Below, piece by piece: positions 18,057-26,444 of a DNA stretch of 64,000 nt. The DNA is taken from NCBI GenBank assembly GCA_963781285.1, contig CAWAFI010000016.1, positions 1 to 64,000 on the forward strand, written 5' to 3'. Within the stretch, counting starts at the first letter, position 1; the number at the start of each line of letters is the position of its first letter. Under the pieces are notes generated by a model. That model was not told the DNA's origin. It made no database searches and saw only the letters and a program-made list of their open reading frames with translations. Source of the stretch: CAIWHR01 sp963781285. Lineage in GTDB: Bacteria > Pseudomonadota > Gammaproteobacteria > Burkholderiales > Casimicrobiaceae. Both the position numbers and the translations under genes were made by a program.

Positions 18057-18230
18057 TCACCGGGCCATTTTGGCTTTCTCGTTACTTTTCTCAGGCTTAC
18101 CAGAATGCACTGGGATTAACGACAGCGCACTGTAAGGCAATCCGTCATTGATCAGTTTGTAGTACTTATCCAACCAGATCCAATTTGCGGTGGGCGAACA
18201 ACCGGAAGTTGCGATCTGGACGACGGTACA
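18057..18230 (-). pseudogene. Possible C-terminal gene remnant
   Basis: A minus-strand frame ends with a protein-like stretch (SPTANWIWLDKYYKLINDGL and about 25 further residues) in a locally AT-richer segment. Upstream, the frame runs into the 93-bp repeat, which is not protein-like. It may be the end of a gene broken by the repeat. The function is unknown. Confidence 0.3.
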
Positions 18231-18267
18231 GCAGCCGGGGCCCAACGACCGGTTGTGGCTCGCGCTG

Positions 18268-18455
18268 CCTCGGCCTCCGCACCTGCCGGAACCCGCCGAT
18301 GCCGATCCGTCGGCCTCGTTGCGTCGACTCGCCCCGGTCGCACCCCACTTCGCGGGGGCCCTTCGGCCTCCTCGCCTGCCGCGATATGCGAACGCCGATC
18401 CGTCGGCCTCACTGCGTCGTCTCGCCACGGCCGCACCCCACTTCGTGGGGACCCT
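18268..18455. repeat. Diverged 93-bp direct repeat, about two copies
   Basis: The block containing GCCGATCCGTCGGCCTC at 18301 recurs at 18394, a period of 93 bases. Similarity covers nearly the whole unit (CGGCCTCC..CCTGCCG at its start, CGCACCCCACTTCG near its end) with about ten substitutions. All frames are open across it because of base composition, but no start site or family supports translation. Confidence 0.75.
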
Positions 18456-18492
18456 GCTCCCGGCTCGCGCCGCTGCTCCCAGGCTCGTGCCG

Positions 18493-19350
18493 CTATGCCA
18501 GCTCGAGAATCACCGGCTGGTGGTCGGACGCCTGCGTCTGCTGGTCGACGCGAATCGATTTCAGGCGCGGCTTCAGGTCCTCGCTCACGAATATGAAGTC
18601 GCAATGGAGCTCGGAGCCGCCCGGCTCCATCTTCATGTAGATGCAGAACGTCGCTGGATGTGCGACGCCGGGGTTCAGCGCTTCCCACGCATCGGTCAGC
18701 GGCGGCGTCCCGTCGGCGAACGGCGCCTGCATCCGCGCGTGCAGCGGATCCTCGGGCTCGAGATTGAAATCGCCGGTGATGATCGCCGGCGCCGGCCGCA
18801 GGTGTGTGTGGAACGGTCCGCCCAACGTGTCGGTGATCGACCCCTGCCTCGCGTGCGCGTGGCCGTCGGCGTGGATTGCCCGCAACGCCTCGACCTGCGC
18901 GCTGCGCTGCTTCTGCGAATACCACTCGAGATGGCTCGTGATGACACGCACCTCGCCGAATGGTGCGACGATGGCCGCCTCGAGCGCGATGCGCGGCATG
19001 CCGTTGACGCCCGGATCGACGGGGAACGGCAGCAGGTGGCGGAACACTTGCCGCACCGGCAGCCGCGACAGGATCAGGTTGCCGAAGCGTCGCCGCCGGC
19101 CGACCTCCGCAGGGTGGTCGACGGCGATGCCGGGAATCGCGGCGTAACCCGGAAGGAGCGCGGCGATGGCCGCAAACTGGTCTTCGCCGGCGCTGCCCGC
19201 GAGGCGCGGATCGGGGAAATTGTCGGCGATCTCCTGCAGGCAGAGCACGTCGAAGTCGGCAATCCGCTTTGCCTCGGCGACGATGCGGGCCGGATCGACC
19301 CGGCCGTCGATGCCGCAGCACCACTGCGTATTCCAGGTGATGATCTTCAT
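18493..19350 (-). CDS. Endonuclease/exonuclease/phosphatase-family protein
   Basis: A 285-residue EEP-fold metal hydrolase. Motifs in order: TWNTQW at the N-terminus, LQEIAD (metal-binding Glu), TSHLEWYS, the catalytic GDFNLEPED and the C-terminal SDHQPVILEL. It is complete for the family. The substrate could be DNA, a phospholipid or a nucleotide. There is no signal peptide, so it probably acts in the cytoplasm. Downstream is the eroded repeat zone. Confidence 0.87.
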   Translation of the reverse strand: MKIITWNTQWCCGIDGRVDPARIVAEAKRIADFDVLCLQEIADNFPDPRLAGSAGEDQFAAIAALLPGYAAIPGIAVDHPAEVGRRRRFGNLILSRLPVRQVFRHLLPFPVDPGVNGMPRIALEAAIVAPFGEVRVITSHLEWYSQKQRSAQVEALRAIHADGHAHARQGSITDTLGGPFHTHLRPAPAIITGDFNLEPEDPLHARMQAPFADGTPPLTDAWEALNPGVAHPATFCIYMKMEPGGSELHCDFIFVSEDLKPRLKSIRVDQQTQASDHQPVILELA

Positions 19351-19372
19351 CGGATCCCGGCCCTCATGAATC

Positions 19373-19456
19373 GAGTACGTCGGCTTCGAGGAGATCGACG
19401 ACGGAATCTCGTGCGTCTACTTCGGCCTGCTCAAATCCGGCCGCTTCGCGGTGTAG
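19373..19456 (+). pseudogene. Short transposase-like C-terminal remnant
   Basis: The plus-strand frame reads EYVGFEEIDDGISCVYFGLL then KSGRFAV and a stop. It resembles the VGxxEIDDGxWxVxF tail of integrase-fold (IS481-like) transposases. Only 27 codons remain. Confidence 0.4.
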
Positions 19457-19600
19457 CGCGCATCATCGAAACCCCCCGGCGCGACGTGGCGTATTGTGGT
19501 TCTGCGAAGGCGCGGCGCCCACGCCCGCCGCAGCGTCCACGCGGAACGCGAACGCTCGGCGCAACGGCAGCGCATGATAGCACCGCCTCCGGAGCCCGGC

Positions 19601-20390
19601 TCAGCCGAACAGCGTCGCCAGCGCGGCGCCGGGATCGGGCGCGCGCATGAAGGCCTCACCGACGAGAAAGGCGTGGACGCCGCCCGCGCGCATCGCCGCG
19701 ACGTCGGCGGGCGCGAGGATGCCGCTTTCGGTCACGACGAGCCGGTCCGCGGGCATCCGCGGGACGAGATCGAGCGTCGTCGCGAGCGACACGTCGAACG
19801 TGCGCAGATTGCGGTTGTTGATGCCGATGAGCCGCGTGTCGAGGGCGAGGGCGCGATCGAGCTCGGCGGCATCGTGGACCTCGGCCAGCACGGCCATCCC
19901 GAAGTCGCGTGCGCAGGCCTCGAGCGCGGCGAGACGCGCGTCGTCCTGTGCGGCGACGATCAGCAGGACCGCGTCGGCACCCAGTGCGCGCGCCTCGGCG
20001 ACCTGATAGGGGTCGACGATGAAGTCCTTGCGCAGGACGGGCAGCGCGCACGCCGCGCGCGCGGCCGTCAAATACTCGGGTGCACCCTGGAAATAGGTCC
20101 GATCGGTGAGGACGGACAGGCAGGCGGCGCCGCCGCCGGCATAGCTTCGCGCAATCGCCGGCGGATCGAAGTCGGCGCGCAGCACGCCCCGGCTCGGGCT
20201 CGCCTTCTTGATCTCGGCGATGACCGCCGCCTGGCCGGCGGCGATCCTCGTCCGCAGCGCGCCTTCGAAATCGCGTGGCCGGTCGCCGCGTCGCGCCACG
20301 GCCTCGACGTCGGCGAGCGGCCGGGCCCGGCTGGGCGACGGCAACTTCCTCCGCCTTCGTCGCGAGGATGCGCGCGAGGATGTCCGCCAT
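19601..20390 (-). CDS. trpC: Indole-3-glycerol phosphate synthase, with one apparent extra base
   Basis: Forms indole-glycerol phosphate in tryptophan synthesis. The N-terminus MADILARILATKAEEVAVA is in one frame; the rest (RPLADVEAV onward) is in the next. The length of 790 bases is 3n+1, and removing one G from GGG at 20333-20335 joins the frames. Catalytic motifs are intact: AEIKKASPSRG, LRKDFIVDPYQ, GINNRNL, VTESGI. An alternative TTG start at 20344 would give a shortened protein lacking the N-terminal helix. Error or a recent frameshift cannot be told apart here. It lies 14 bases downstream of trpD. Confidence 0.9.
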
Positions 20391-20404
20391 CGCGGCGCGA
20401 GCCT

Positions 20405-21445
20405 TCAGCCGGCGGCTGCGCCGAGCTTCTGCGTCAGCGCGACGAACTGTTCCAGTTTCTTCTTCGCGGCGCCGGAAGCAATCGCGGCGCGCGCACGCTC
20501 GATGCCCTCGGCGATCGTGCCGGCGACATCCGCGGCATACAGCGCCGTTCCGGCGTTCAGCGTGACGATCTCGCGCGGCGTGCCGTCGACGCCGGACAGC
20601 GCTTCCAGCACCATTTCCTTCGATTCCGCCGCGTCGGCGACCTTGAGCCCGCGGTGCGACTTCATGTGCAGGCCGAAGTCCTCCGGATGGATCTCGTACT
20701 CGCGGACTTCGCCGTCCTTCAGCTCGCCCACCATCGTCGCCGCACCCAGCGAAACTTCGTCCATGCCGTCCTTGCCGTAGACCACGAGCACGTGCTTGCT
20801 GCCCAGCCGTTGCAGCACGCGCACCTCGATGCCGACCAGGTCCGGGTGGAATACGCCGAGGAGCTGATTCTTCGCTCCTGCGGGATTGGTGAGCGGGCCC
20901 AGGATGTTGAAGATCGTGCGCACGCCGAGCTCCTTGCGCACCGGCGCCGCATGCTTCATCGCGCTGTGGTGCGACGGCGCGAACATGAAGCCGATGCCGG
21001 TCTCCGCGATCGATTGCGCCACCTGCAAGGGACTGAGCATGATGTTCGCGCCGAGCGACTCCAGCACGTCGGCGCTGCCCGACTTCGACGACACCGAGCG
21101 TCCGCCGTGCTTGGCCACGCGGGCGCCGGCCGCCGCGGCGACGAACATCGACGCCGTGGATATGTTGAACGTGTGCGACGCATCCCCGCCGGTGCCGACG
21201 ATGTCGACCAGGTGATCGCGGTCCGGTACCTCGACCTTGGTGGCGAACTCGCGCATGACCTCGGCGGCCGCGGCGATCTCGCCGATCGTTTCCTTCTTCA
21301 CGCGCAGACCGACGGTGAGGGCGGCGATCATCACCGGCGTCACTTCGCCGCTCATGATCCGGCGCATGATCGACAGCATTTCGTCGGGAAAGATCTCGCG
21401 GTGCTCGATCGTGCGTTGCAGCGCTTCGGTGAGGGTGATGGGCAT
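20405..21445 (-). CDS. trpD: Anthranilate phosphoribosyltransferase
   Basis: A 346-residue enzyme transferring phosphoribosyl from PRPP to anthranilate. The signature VGTGGDASHTFNIST (83-97) binds PRPP; KHGGRSVSSKSGSADVLE, MFAPSHH and LGPLTNPA follow as in the family. The ATG at 21445 starts MPITLTEAL, the normal start. It is part of the minus-strand trp operon, 17 bases after the LprI-like gene. Confidence 0.96.
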   Translation of the reverse strand: MPITLTEALQRTIEHREIFPDEMLSIMRRIMSGEVTPVMIAALTVGLRVKKETIGEIAAAAEVMREFATKVEVPDRDHLVDIVGTGGDASHTFNISTASMFVAAAAGARVAKHGGRSVSSKSGSADVLESLGANIMLSPLQVAQSIAETGIGFMFAPSHHSAMKHAAPVRKELGVRTIFNILGPLTNPAGAKNQLLGVFHPDLVGIEVRVLQRLGSKHVLVVYGKDGMDEVSLGAATMVGELKDGEVREYEIHPEDFGLHMKSHRGLKVADAAESKEMVLEALSGVDGTPREIVTLNAGTALYAADVAGTIAEGIERARAAIASGAAKKKLEQFVALTQKLGAAAG

Positions 21446-21462
21446 GACGGCTCCGGTGCGGA

Positions 21463-21870
21463 CTATTTGAGAATTTCGATGCGTTCGCGCGCAAGATCGA
21501 TGCGGCAGGCGATCTTCGCCGTGTCGGCGGCGCTCGCCGCCGGGGTCGTCGGGCGGACGTTGGCGTCGGGCTGGATCGCACGCACGTAATCGCACTGCGC
21601 CTGCTGATACAACGCGAACGCGCGCGACGACGAGGCGAAGGCGGTATAGGCGCCGGGTCGCTTCGTGCTGTCCTCGATGCCCCGCGCTGCACGGCCTGCC
21701 GCTGTCTCGGCTTTCTTGAGCGCCGCGAGTGTCTCGAGATCGAGCGCGGCAAGGCACTTCGCGGTCGCCTGCGCATCCGCACCTTCGCACTCGTCCATCG
21801 CGCCGGCAGCGGCGGGGAGCGGAACCAGCGCGACAGCGAGCGCGGCAACGCAAAGGCGCGGCAGATTCAT
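21463..21870 (-). CDS. Exported LprI/DUF1311-like small protein inside the trp operon
   Basis: 135 residues with a signal peptide (residues 1-22, ending PAAAG). The mature part has the MDECEGADAQATAKC pattern and spaced Cys reminiscent of DUF1311/LprI-type lysozyme-inhibitor domains (weak assignment). Its ATG overlaps the trpG stop (ATGA), so it is translationally coupled to trpG. It has no known role in tryptophan synthesis. Confidence 0.7.
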   Translation of the reverse strand: MNLPRLCVAALAVALVPLPAAAGAMDECEGADAQATAKCLAALDLETLAALKKAETAAGRAARGIEDSTKRPGAYTAFASSSRAFALYQQAQCDYVRAIQPDANVRPTTPAASAADTAKIACRIDLARERIEILK

Positions 21871-22436
21871 CGTTTCCCCTCCAGAAAGTTCTTCAGCAAC
21901 GCGTGGCCGTGCTCGGTAAGGATGGCCTCCGGATGGAACTGCACACCTTCGACGGCACAGTCGCGGTGACGCACGCCCATGATCTCCCCATCGTCGGCCG
22001 TCGCGGATACTTCGAGGCAGGCGGGCACCGTGCCGCGCTCGATCGCGAGCGAATGGTAACGCGTCACGGTCAGCGGCGAGGGCACGCCCGTGAACGCGCC
22101 CCTGCCGTCGTGCGTTACCGGCGAAAGCTTCCCGTGCATGACCCGCTGCGCGCGCACGATACGGCCGCCGAACGCCTGCCCGATCGCCTGGTGGCCGAGA
22201 CAGACGCCGAGAATCGGGACCTTGCCGGCGAAGCGCTGGACCAGCGGCACCGAGATGCCTGCTTCGCTCGGCGTGCACGGTCCCGGCGAGATCACGATGT
22301 GCGTGGGCTCCCAGACCGCGATCTGGTCCAGCGTGATCGCATCGTTGCGGTACACGTGCACGTCGGCACCGAGCTCCCCCAGATACTGGACGAGGTTGTA
22401 GGTGAAGCTGTCGTAGTTGTCGATCATCAGCAGCAT
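21867..22436 (-). CDS. trpG: Anthranilate synthase component II (glutamine amidotransferase)
   Basis: A 189-residue class I amidotransferase supplying ammonia to TrpE, possibly shared with aminodeoxychorismate synthase. DNYDSFTYNL at the N-terminus, the nucleophile in GVCLGHQ (Cys79), and the His168/Glu170 dyad in VQFHPEAI complete the triad. It lies between the PmtA-like methyltransferase gene and the LprI-like gene. Confidence 0.95.
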   Translation of the reverse strand: MLLMIDNYDSFTYNLVQYLGELGADVHVYRNDAITLDQIAVWEPTHIVISPGPCTPSEAGISVPLVQRFAGKVPILGVCLGHQAIGQAFGGRIVRAQRVMHGKLSPVTHDGRGAFTGVPSPLTVTRYHSLAIERGTVPACLEVSATADDGEIMGVRHRDCAVEGVQFHPEAILTEHGHALLKNFLEGKR

Positions 22437-22517
22437 TGCACGCGCCGCGCCTTCTGCCGAGCGACCCGCCGCGCCGGCTCTCCTCCCGGTCGCGAAACAA
22501 CACTCTTCCGTTGACGC

Positions 22518-23237
22518 TCAGCCATTGCGAATCGAAACCAGCTTGGACAAACCCAGAAAATTGACGTCCCTCATCCACTCGACGTTCCAGTCGTAGCTCT
22601 CAACTTCGGCCGCGAGGTCGAAATCGGAGCGGAACCCGATGCTGCTCGCCAGCGGCCGCATCGCGTGCTCGAGAAGCCACCAGAAGCGGCCACCGCTGAA
22701 GTGATTGAGGATCAGGATCGTCCCGCCGACGCGGCATACGCGGCGTACTTCCGCGACCAGCCGCCGCGGATCCGGGGTCACCGACAACACGTACGGCACC
22801 GTGACGCATTCGAACGAGCGGTCGGCAAACGTCAGCGCCTCGGCGTCCATCAACTCGAGCCGTATGTTGCGGCCGGAAAGACGTGCCGCACGCTGCCGCG
22901 CCTTGGCGAGCATTTCCGAAGAGATGTCGATGCCGACGACGCTCGACGATGGCGGATATCCGGGCAACGTCAAACCGGTGCCCACGCCCACCTCGAGGAC
23001 CGATGCAGGTCGCAGGCCGGCCACCGCATCCGACAACGCGCGCCTCCCCGGAGCGAGAACGCTGCCGAACAGCCGATCGTAAATGGGCGCGTAGCGGCGA
23101 TAGGCGCGGAGGATGTGGTCGCGTGAAAGCAGGTTCGCTGCGCAAACGGGCAGCAGAGAGGCGGCGTTGGTCGGTGTATCGAGCGGAACGCCGGTGTCGC
23201 CACCGGCGTGATCGCGCTTGTGCATCGGCGAGCCCAT
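22518..23237 (-). CDS. Class I methyltransferase, PmtA/UbiE-like, between trpE and trpG
   Basis: 239 residues. The start at 23237 has GGAGG eight bases upstream, inside the trpE 3' end; the trpE TGA is two bases before the ATG. RYAPIYDRLFG and APGRR before motif I (VLEVGVGTGL) resemble the Rhodobacter-type phosphatidylethanolamine N-methyltransferase PmtA and UbiE-type enzymes. VVGIDISSEML and VTVPYVLSVTPDP follow. The substrate is not certain. Tight coupling to trpE shows co-transcription. Confidence 0.82.
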   Translation of the reverse strand: MGSPMHKRDHAGGDTGVPLDTPTNAASLLPVCAANLLSRDHILRAYRRYAPIYDRLFGSVLAPGRRALSDAVAGLRPASVLEVGVGTGLTLPGYPPSSSVVGIDISSEMLAKARQRAARLSGRNIRLELMDAEALTFADRSFECVTVPYVLSVTPDPRRLVAEVRRVCRVGGTILILNHFSGGRFWWLLEHAMRPLASSIGFRSDFDLAAEVESYDWNVEWMRDVNFLGLSKLVSIRNG

Positions 23238-23239
23238 GG

Positions 23240-24718
23240 TCACCCCTCCGCATCCAGCCCCTGCTGCACCATGTCGGCTGCGCGCAGCACCGCGCGCGCC
23301 TTGTTCAGCGATTCGGTCCACTCGGACTCGGGCACCGAGTCGTGAACGATGCCTGCTCCGGCCTGCACGTAGAGCATCCCGCCCTTCAATACCGCGGTGC
23401 GAATCGCGATCGCGGTGTCCATGTCGTCCTGGAAGCTCAGATAGCCGACGGCGCCGGCGTAGACACCGCGGCGCGTGGGCTCGAGCTCGTCGATGATCTC
23501 CATCGCGCGCACCTTCGGTGCACCGCTGACGGTGCCGGCCGGAAACGACGCCCGCAGCACGTCGATGCTGGTGAGTCCCGGTTTCAGCGTGCCTTCGACA
23601 TTGGATACGATGTGCATCACGTGCGAATAGCGCTCGACGACCATCCGGTCGCTAACTTGCACGGAGCCGGTCCGCGCAACGCGGCCGACGTCGTTGCGGC
23701 CCAGGTCGACCAGCATGACGTGCTCGGCGACCTCCTTCGGGTCGGCGAGCAGTTCCTGGGCGAGCTTTTCGTCGGCCTCCCGCGTCGCTCCGCGCGGGCG
23801 CGTTCCGGCGATCGGCCGCAGCGTGACCGTCGCGCCTTCCTTGCGCACGAGGATCTCGGGCGACGCGCCGACAACGTGGAAGTCGCCGAAATCGTAATAG
23901 AACATGTACGGCGACGGATTGAGCGAACGCAACGCGCGGTAGAGCGAGAGCGGCGGCGACGAAAACGGGCGGGCCATCCGCTGCGACAGCACGACCTGCA
24001 TCACGTCGCCCGCGGCGATGTATTCCTTCGCCCGGCCTACCGCGGCCATGAAGCCCTCGGCGCCGAACTCGCTCGCCGCCTGTGTCACGGCCGTTGCCGT
24101 CTGGAACGGGATCGACACCGGTTCGCGCAGCTTGCGCCGCAACAGTGTGAGTCGCGCGTTTGCCTTCGCATACGCGTCCGGCTGGCCCGGATCCGCGTAC
24201 ACGATGAGCGAGATCTTGCCGGCCAGGTTGTCGACGACCGCCAGTTCCTCGGTCAGCAGCAGCAGGATGTCCGGGACCTCGGCGAGACCGGGTGCCGCCG
24301 GCGGCGCGCTGTCGGCGAGCTTGCGTTCGATGTGGCGGACCGTGTCGTAGCCGAAGATGCCGGCGAGCCCGCCGCAGAAGCGCGGCAATCCCGGCCACGG
24401 TGCGGCGCGGAAGCGGCGCATGAAACTCGCGGCGAACGCGAGCGGATCGCCCTCGTGCCGCTCGACGATCGTCCCGCTCTCTTCGACCTCGATCGTGGTG
24501 CCGTGCGCCCGGATGCGGATCTTCGCTGGAAGACCGATGAACGAGTAGCGCCCGAAGCGCTCGCCGCCGACGACGGATTCGAGCAGGAACGTGTAGCGTT
24601 CGTTGGCGAGCTTGACGTACAGCGACAACGGCGTGTCGAGGTCCGCGAACGACTCGAGAACGAGCGGGATGCGGTTATACCCTTGCGCCGCGAGGGCGCG
24701 GAATTCGGCTTCGGTCAT
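23240..24718 (-). CDS. trpE: Anthranilate synthase component I
   Basis: A 492-residue chorismate-using enzyme making anthranilate with TrpG. N-terminal domain with RYSFIGLPA; the C-terminal catalytic domain contains SPEILVR, IAGTRPRGATREAD, LVDLGRNDVGRV, FPAGTVSGAPK and YAGAVGYLSF. The family feedback-site region LESVVGGERFGRYSFIG is present. No leader peptide or attenuator was recognised in the 160 bases between gph and trpE, which hold no gene. Confidence 0.96.
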   Translation of the reverse strand: MTEAEFRALAAQGYNRIPLVLESFADLDTPLSLYVKLANERYTFLLESVVGGERFGRYSFIGLPAKIRIRAHGTTIEVEESGTIVERHEGDPLAFAASFMRRFRAAPWPGLPRFCGGLAGIFGYDTVRHIERKLADSAPPAAPGLAEVPDILLLLTEELAVVDNLAGKISLIVYADPGQPDAYAKANARLTLLRRKLREPVSIPFQTATAVTQAASEFGAEGFMAAVGRAKEYIAAGDVMQVVLSQRMARPFSSPPLSLYRALRSLNPSPYMFYYDFGDFHVVGASPEILVRKEGATVTLRPIAGTRPRGATREADEKLAQELLADPKEVAEHVMLVDLGRNDVGRVARTGSVQVSDRMVVERYSHVMHIVSNVEGTLKPGLTSIDVLRASFPAGTVSGAPKVRAMEIIDELEPTRRGVYAGAVGYLSFQDDMDTAIAIRTAVLKGGMLYVQAGAGIVHDSVPESEWTESLNKARAVLRAADMVQQGLDAEG

Positions 24719-24878
24719 GGCGCTTCGACAATGGCTTCAACGACGGCAACGTTACTGGGGCGTCGCCGGCAGGGGCGACGCGGTGCGCGAGGGGGTCAGC
24801 GGCGCCAGCGGCGCCATCCGCTCGCGCGGCACCACCCGGTCGAAGCGACGGGGCCGTTGCGGTCGAGGAGGTCGAAGC

Positions 24879-25595
24879 TCACGAAGGGTCGGAGACAACG
24901 TAACGGACGCGATCGGCGATCGCGGCCAGCGAGGGCACTATACCATCGGCATCGAGGTTTTGCACCGGCTCGCCCTCGTTGTAGCCGTGCGGGACGATCA
25001 ATACCGGGCAGCCTGCAGCTCGCGCTGCCAGCGCGTCGTTGCCCGAATCGCCGACCATCAGCAACCGGCTTGCGGGCACCCGAAATGCGGCGGCAACGTG
25101 CAGGAGCTGCGCCGGATCGGGCTTTTTCGTCGGCAGGTCGTCGCCGCCGACGATGAGCGCGAAGTAGCGTGCGATGCGTTCGCGCTCGAGATGCGGAAGG
25201 ACGAAGCGCGAAGCCTTGTTGGTGACCACCGCGAGCGGGAATCCCATCGCGGCGAGCCGGTCGAGTCCCTCGACCATGCCTGGAAACGGACGCGTCTCGC
25301 GGCCGAGGATTGCCGCATAGTGCGCTTGATAACGAACGAGGGCATCCCGGACTTCGGCCTCCTCGATCGCTTCGGGCGACGTGCCGGTCGCACGCGCCAG
25401 CGCCCTGCGAACGAGAATCGGCATGCCCCTGCCGACGAGCGTGCGGATCGTCTCCTTCGGCAGCGATGGCAATCCGAGGTCCGCGAGCAGCGCATTCACG
25501 GCCGCCGCGAGATCGTGGATCGTGTCGAGCAGCGTGCCATCGAGGTCGAAGGCGATCGCACTGACGTCGAAGATGCGACTATCGAGGGTGGCCAA
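24879..25595 (-). CDS. gph: Phosphoglycolate phosphatase
   Basis: A 238-residue HAD-family enzyme. The nucleophile motif FDLDGTLLDT gives Asp17/Asp19; VVTNKASRF (motif II) and KPDP and MVGDSGNDALAARAAG (motifs III/IV) are all present. It removes 2-phosphoglycolate, in many bacteria formed by DNA repair. Order rpe-gph-trpE is the usual betaproteobacterial context. Confidence 0.93.
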   Translation of the reverse strand: MATLDSRIFDVSAIAFDLDGTLLDTIHDLAAAVNALLADLGLPSLPKETIRTLVGRGMPILVRRALARATGTSPEAIEEAEVRDALVRYQAHYAAILGRETRPFPGMVEGLDRLAAMGFPLAVVTNKASRFVLPHLERERIARYFALIVGGDDLPTKKPDPAQLLHVAAAFRVPASRLLMVGDSGNDALAARAAGCPVLIVPHGYNEGEPVQNLDADGIVPSLAAIADRVRYVVSDPS

Positions 25596-25623
25596 AGTGA
25601 ATGACTATTCGAGTTCGAAACGC

Positions 25624-25698
25624 CGTCGTCCCCGCGAACGCGGGAACCCGGTGACGTTCAAGCAAAGACACTGGATTCCCGCGTTCGCGGGAATGACG
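25624..25698. repeat. REP/dRS3-like inverted-repeat element
   Basis: Two hairpins face each other: CCCGCGAACGCGGG (25631-25644) and TTCCCGCGTTCGCGGGAA (25676-25693). Together they form a larger inverted repeat. Intergenic elements built on ATTCCC..GGGAAT are common in betaproteobacteria. It sits between gph and rpe and could act as an mRNA 3' stabiliser or weak terminator. Confidence 0.75.
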
Positions 25699-25717
25699 CC
25701 AATCATGCGGTCGTTGT

Positions 25718-26404
25718 TCAGCCCGGCGTCGCCTTCGCAAGCTCCGCGCGCATCTTCGCGATCGTCGCGACGTAGTCCGGTGTGCCGAAGATCGCCGATC
25801 CCGCGACGAACGTGTCGGCACCCGCCTTCGCGATGGCGCCGATGTTGTCGATCTTCACGCCGCCGTCGACCTCGAGCAGGATGGCGCGGCCGCTTTTCTG
25901 CTGCGCTGCGTCGATCCGGGTGCGGGCTGTCTTGAGCTTCTCCAGCGCCTGCGGGATGAACGATTGCCCGCCGAATCCGGGGTTCACCGACATGATCAGC
26001 ACGAGGTCCAGCTTTTCGATCGTGTGGTCGAGCCAATCGAGCGGGGTCGCCGGATTGAACACGAGCCCGGCCTTGCATCCGCAGTCGTGGATAAGGCCGA
26101 TCGTGCGGTCGACGTGCTCCGAGGCCTCCGGATGGAAGCTGATGATCGAAGCGCCCGCCTTCGCGAAATCCGGAACGATGCGGTCCACCGGCTTCACCAT
26201 CAAGTGGACGTCGATCGGCACCGTTGCGTGCGGCTTCAGTGCCTCACAGACGAGCGGCCCGATCGTGAGGTTCGGAACGTAATGGTTGTCCATCACGTCG
26301 AAGTGGATGAGGTCGGCGCCGGCGGCGGTGACCGCCAGCACTTCGTCACCGAGGCGCGCGAAGTCGGCCGAGAGGAGCGAGGGGGCGATTCGATAGTCGG
26401 GCAT
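25718..26404 (-). CDS. rpe: Ribulose-phosphate 3-epimerase
   Basis: A 228-residue TIM-barrel enzyme interconverting ribulose 5-phosphate and xylulose 5-phosphate. IAPSLLSADFARLG, the metal/catalytic HFDVMDNHYVPN, DVHLMV, VNPGFGGQSF and VDGGV are present. The start at 26404 fits the family; an upstream in-frame Met would extend into the apaG promoter region. Divergent from apaG with 40 bases between. Confidence 0.96.
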   Translation of the reverse strand: MPDYRIAPSLLSADFARLGDEVLAVTAAGADLIHFDVMDNHYVPNLTIGPLVCEALKPHATVPIDVHLMVKPVDRIVPDFAKAGASIISFHPEASEHVDRTIGLIHDCGCKAGLVFNPATPLDWLDHTIEKLDLVLIMSVNPGFGGQSFIPQALEKLKTARTRIDAAQQKSGRAILLEVDGGVKIDNIGAIAKAGADTFVAGSAIFGTPDYVATIAKMRAELAKATPG

Positions 26405-26444
26405 GGCGTTATAATTGAACCGGCAATTCGTCGGGGCGGGACCG
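26405..26444. promoter_or_regulatory. Shared rpe/apaG intergenic promoter region
   Basis: A perfect TATAAT on the plus strand at 26410-26415 overlaps a minus-strand TATAAC-like box, so both divergent genes may start from this 40-base gap. No good -35 box is seen for either. With the apaG ATG at 26445 its leader would be short. Confidence 0.4.

Noticed and set aside
18152..19324. Arg-rich minus-strand frame over the nuclease gene and the 93-bp repeat
   Set aside because: Shadow of the EEP-family gene and repeat; no start site or domain.
24719..24878. trp leader/attenuator upstream of trpE
   Set aside because: These bases lie upstream of trpE, but no Trp-codon-rich leader peptide or terminator pair is visible.
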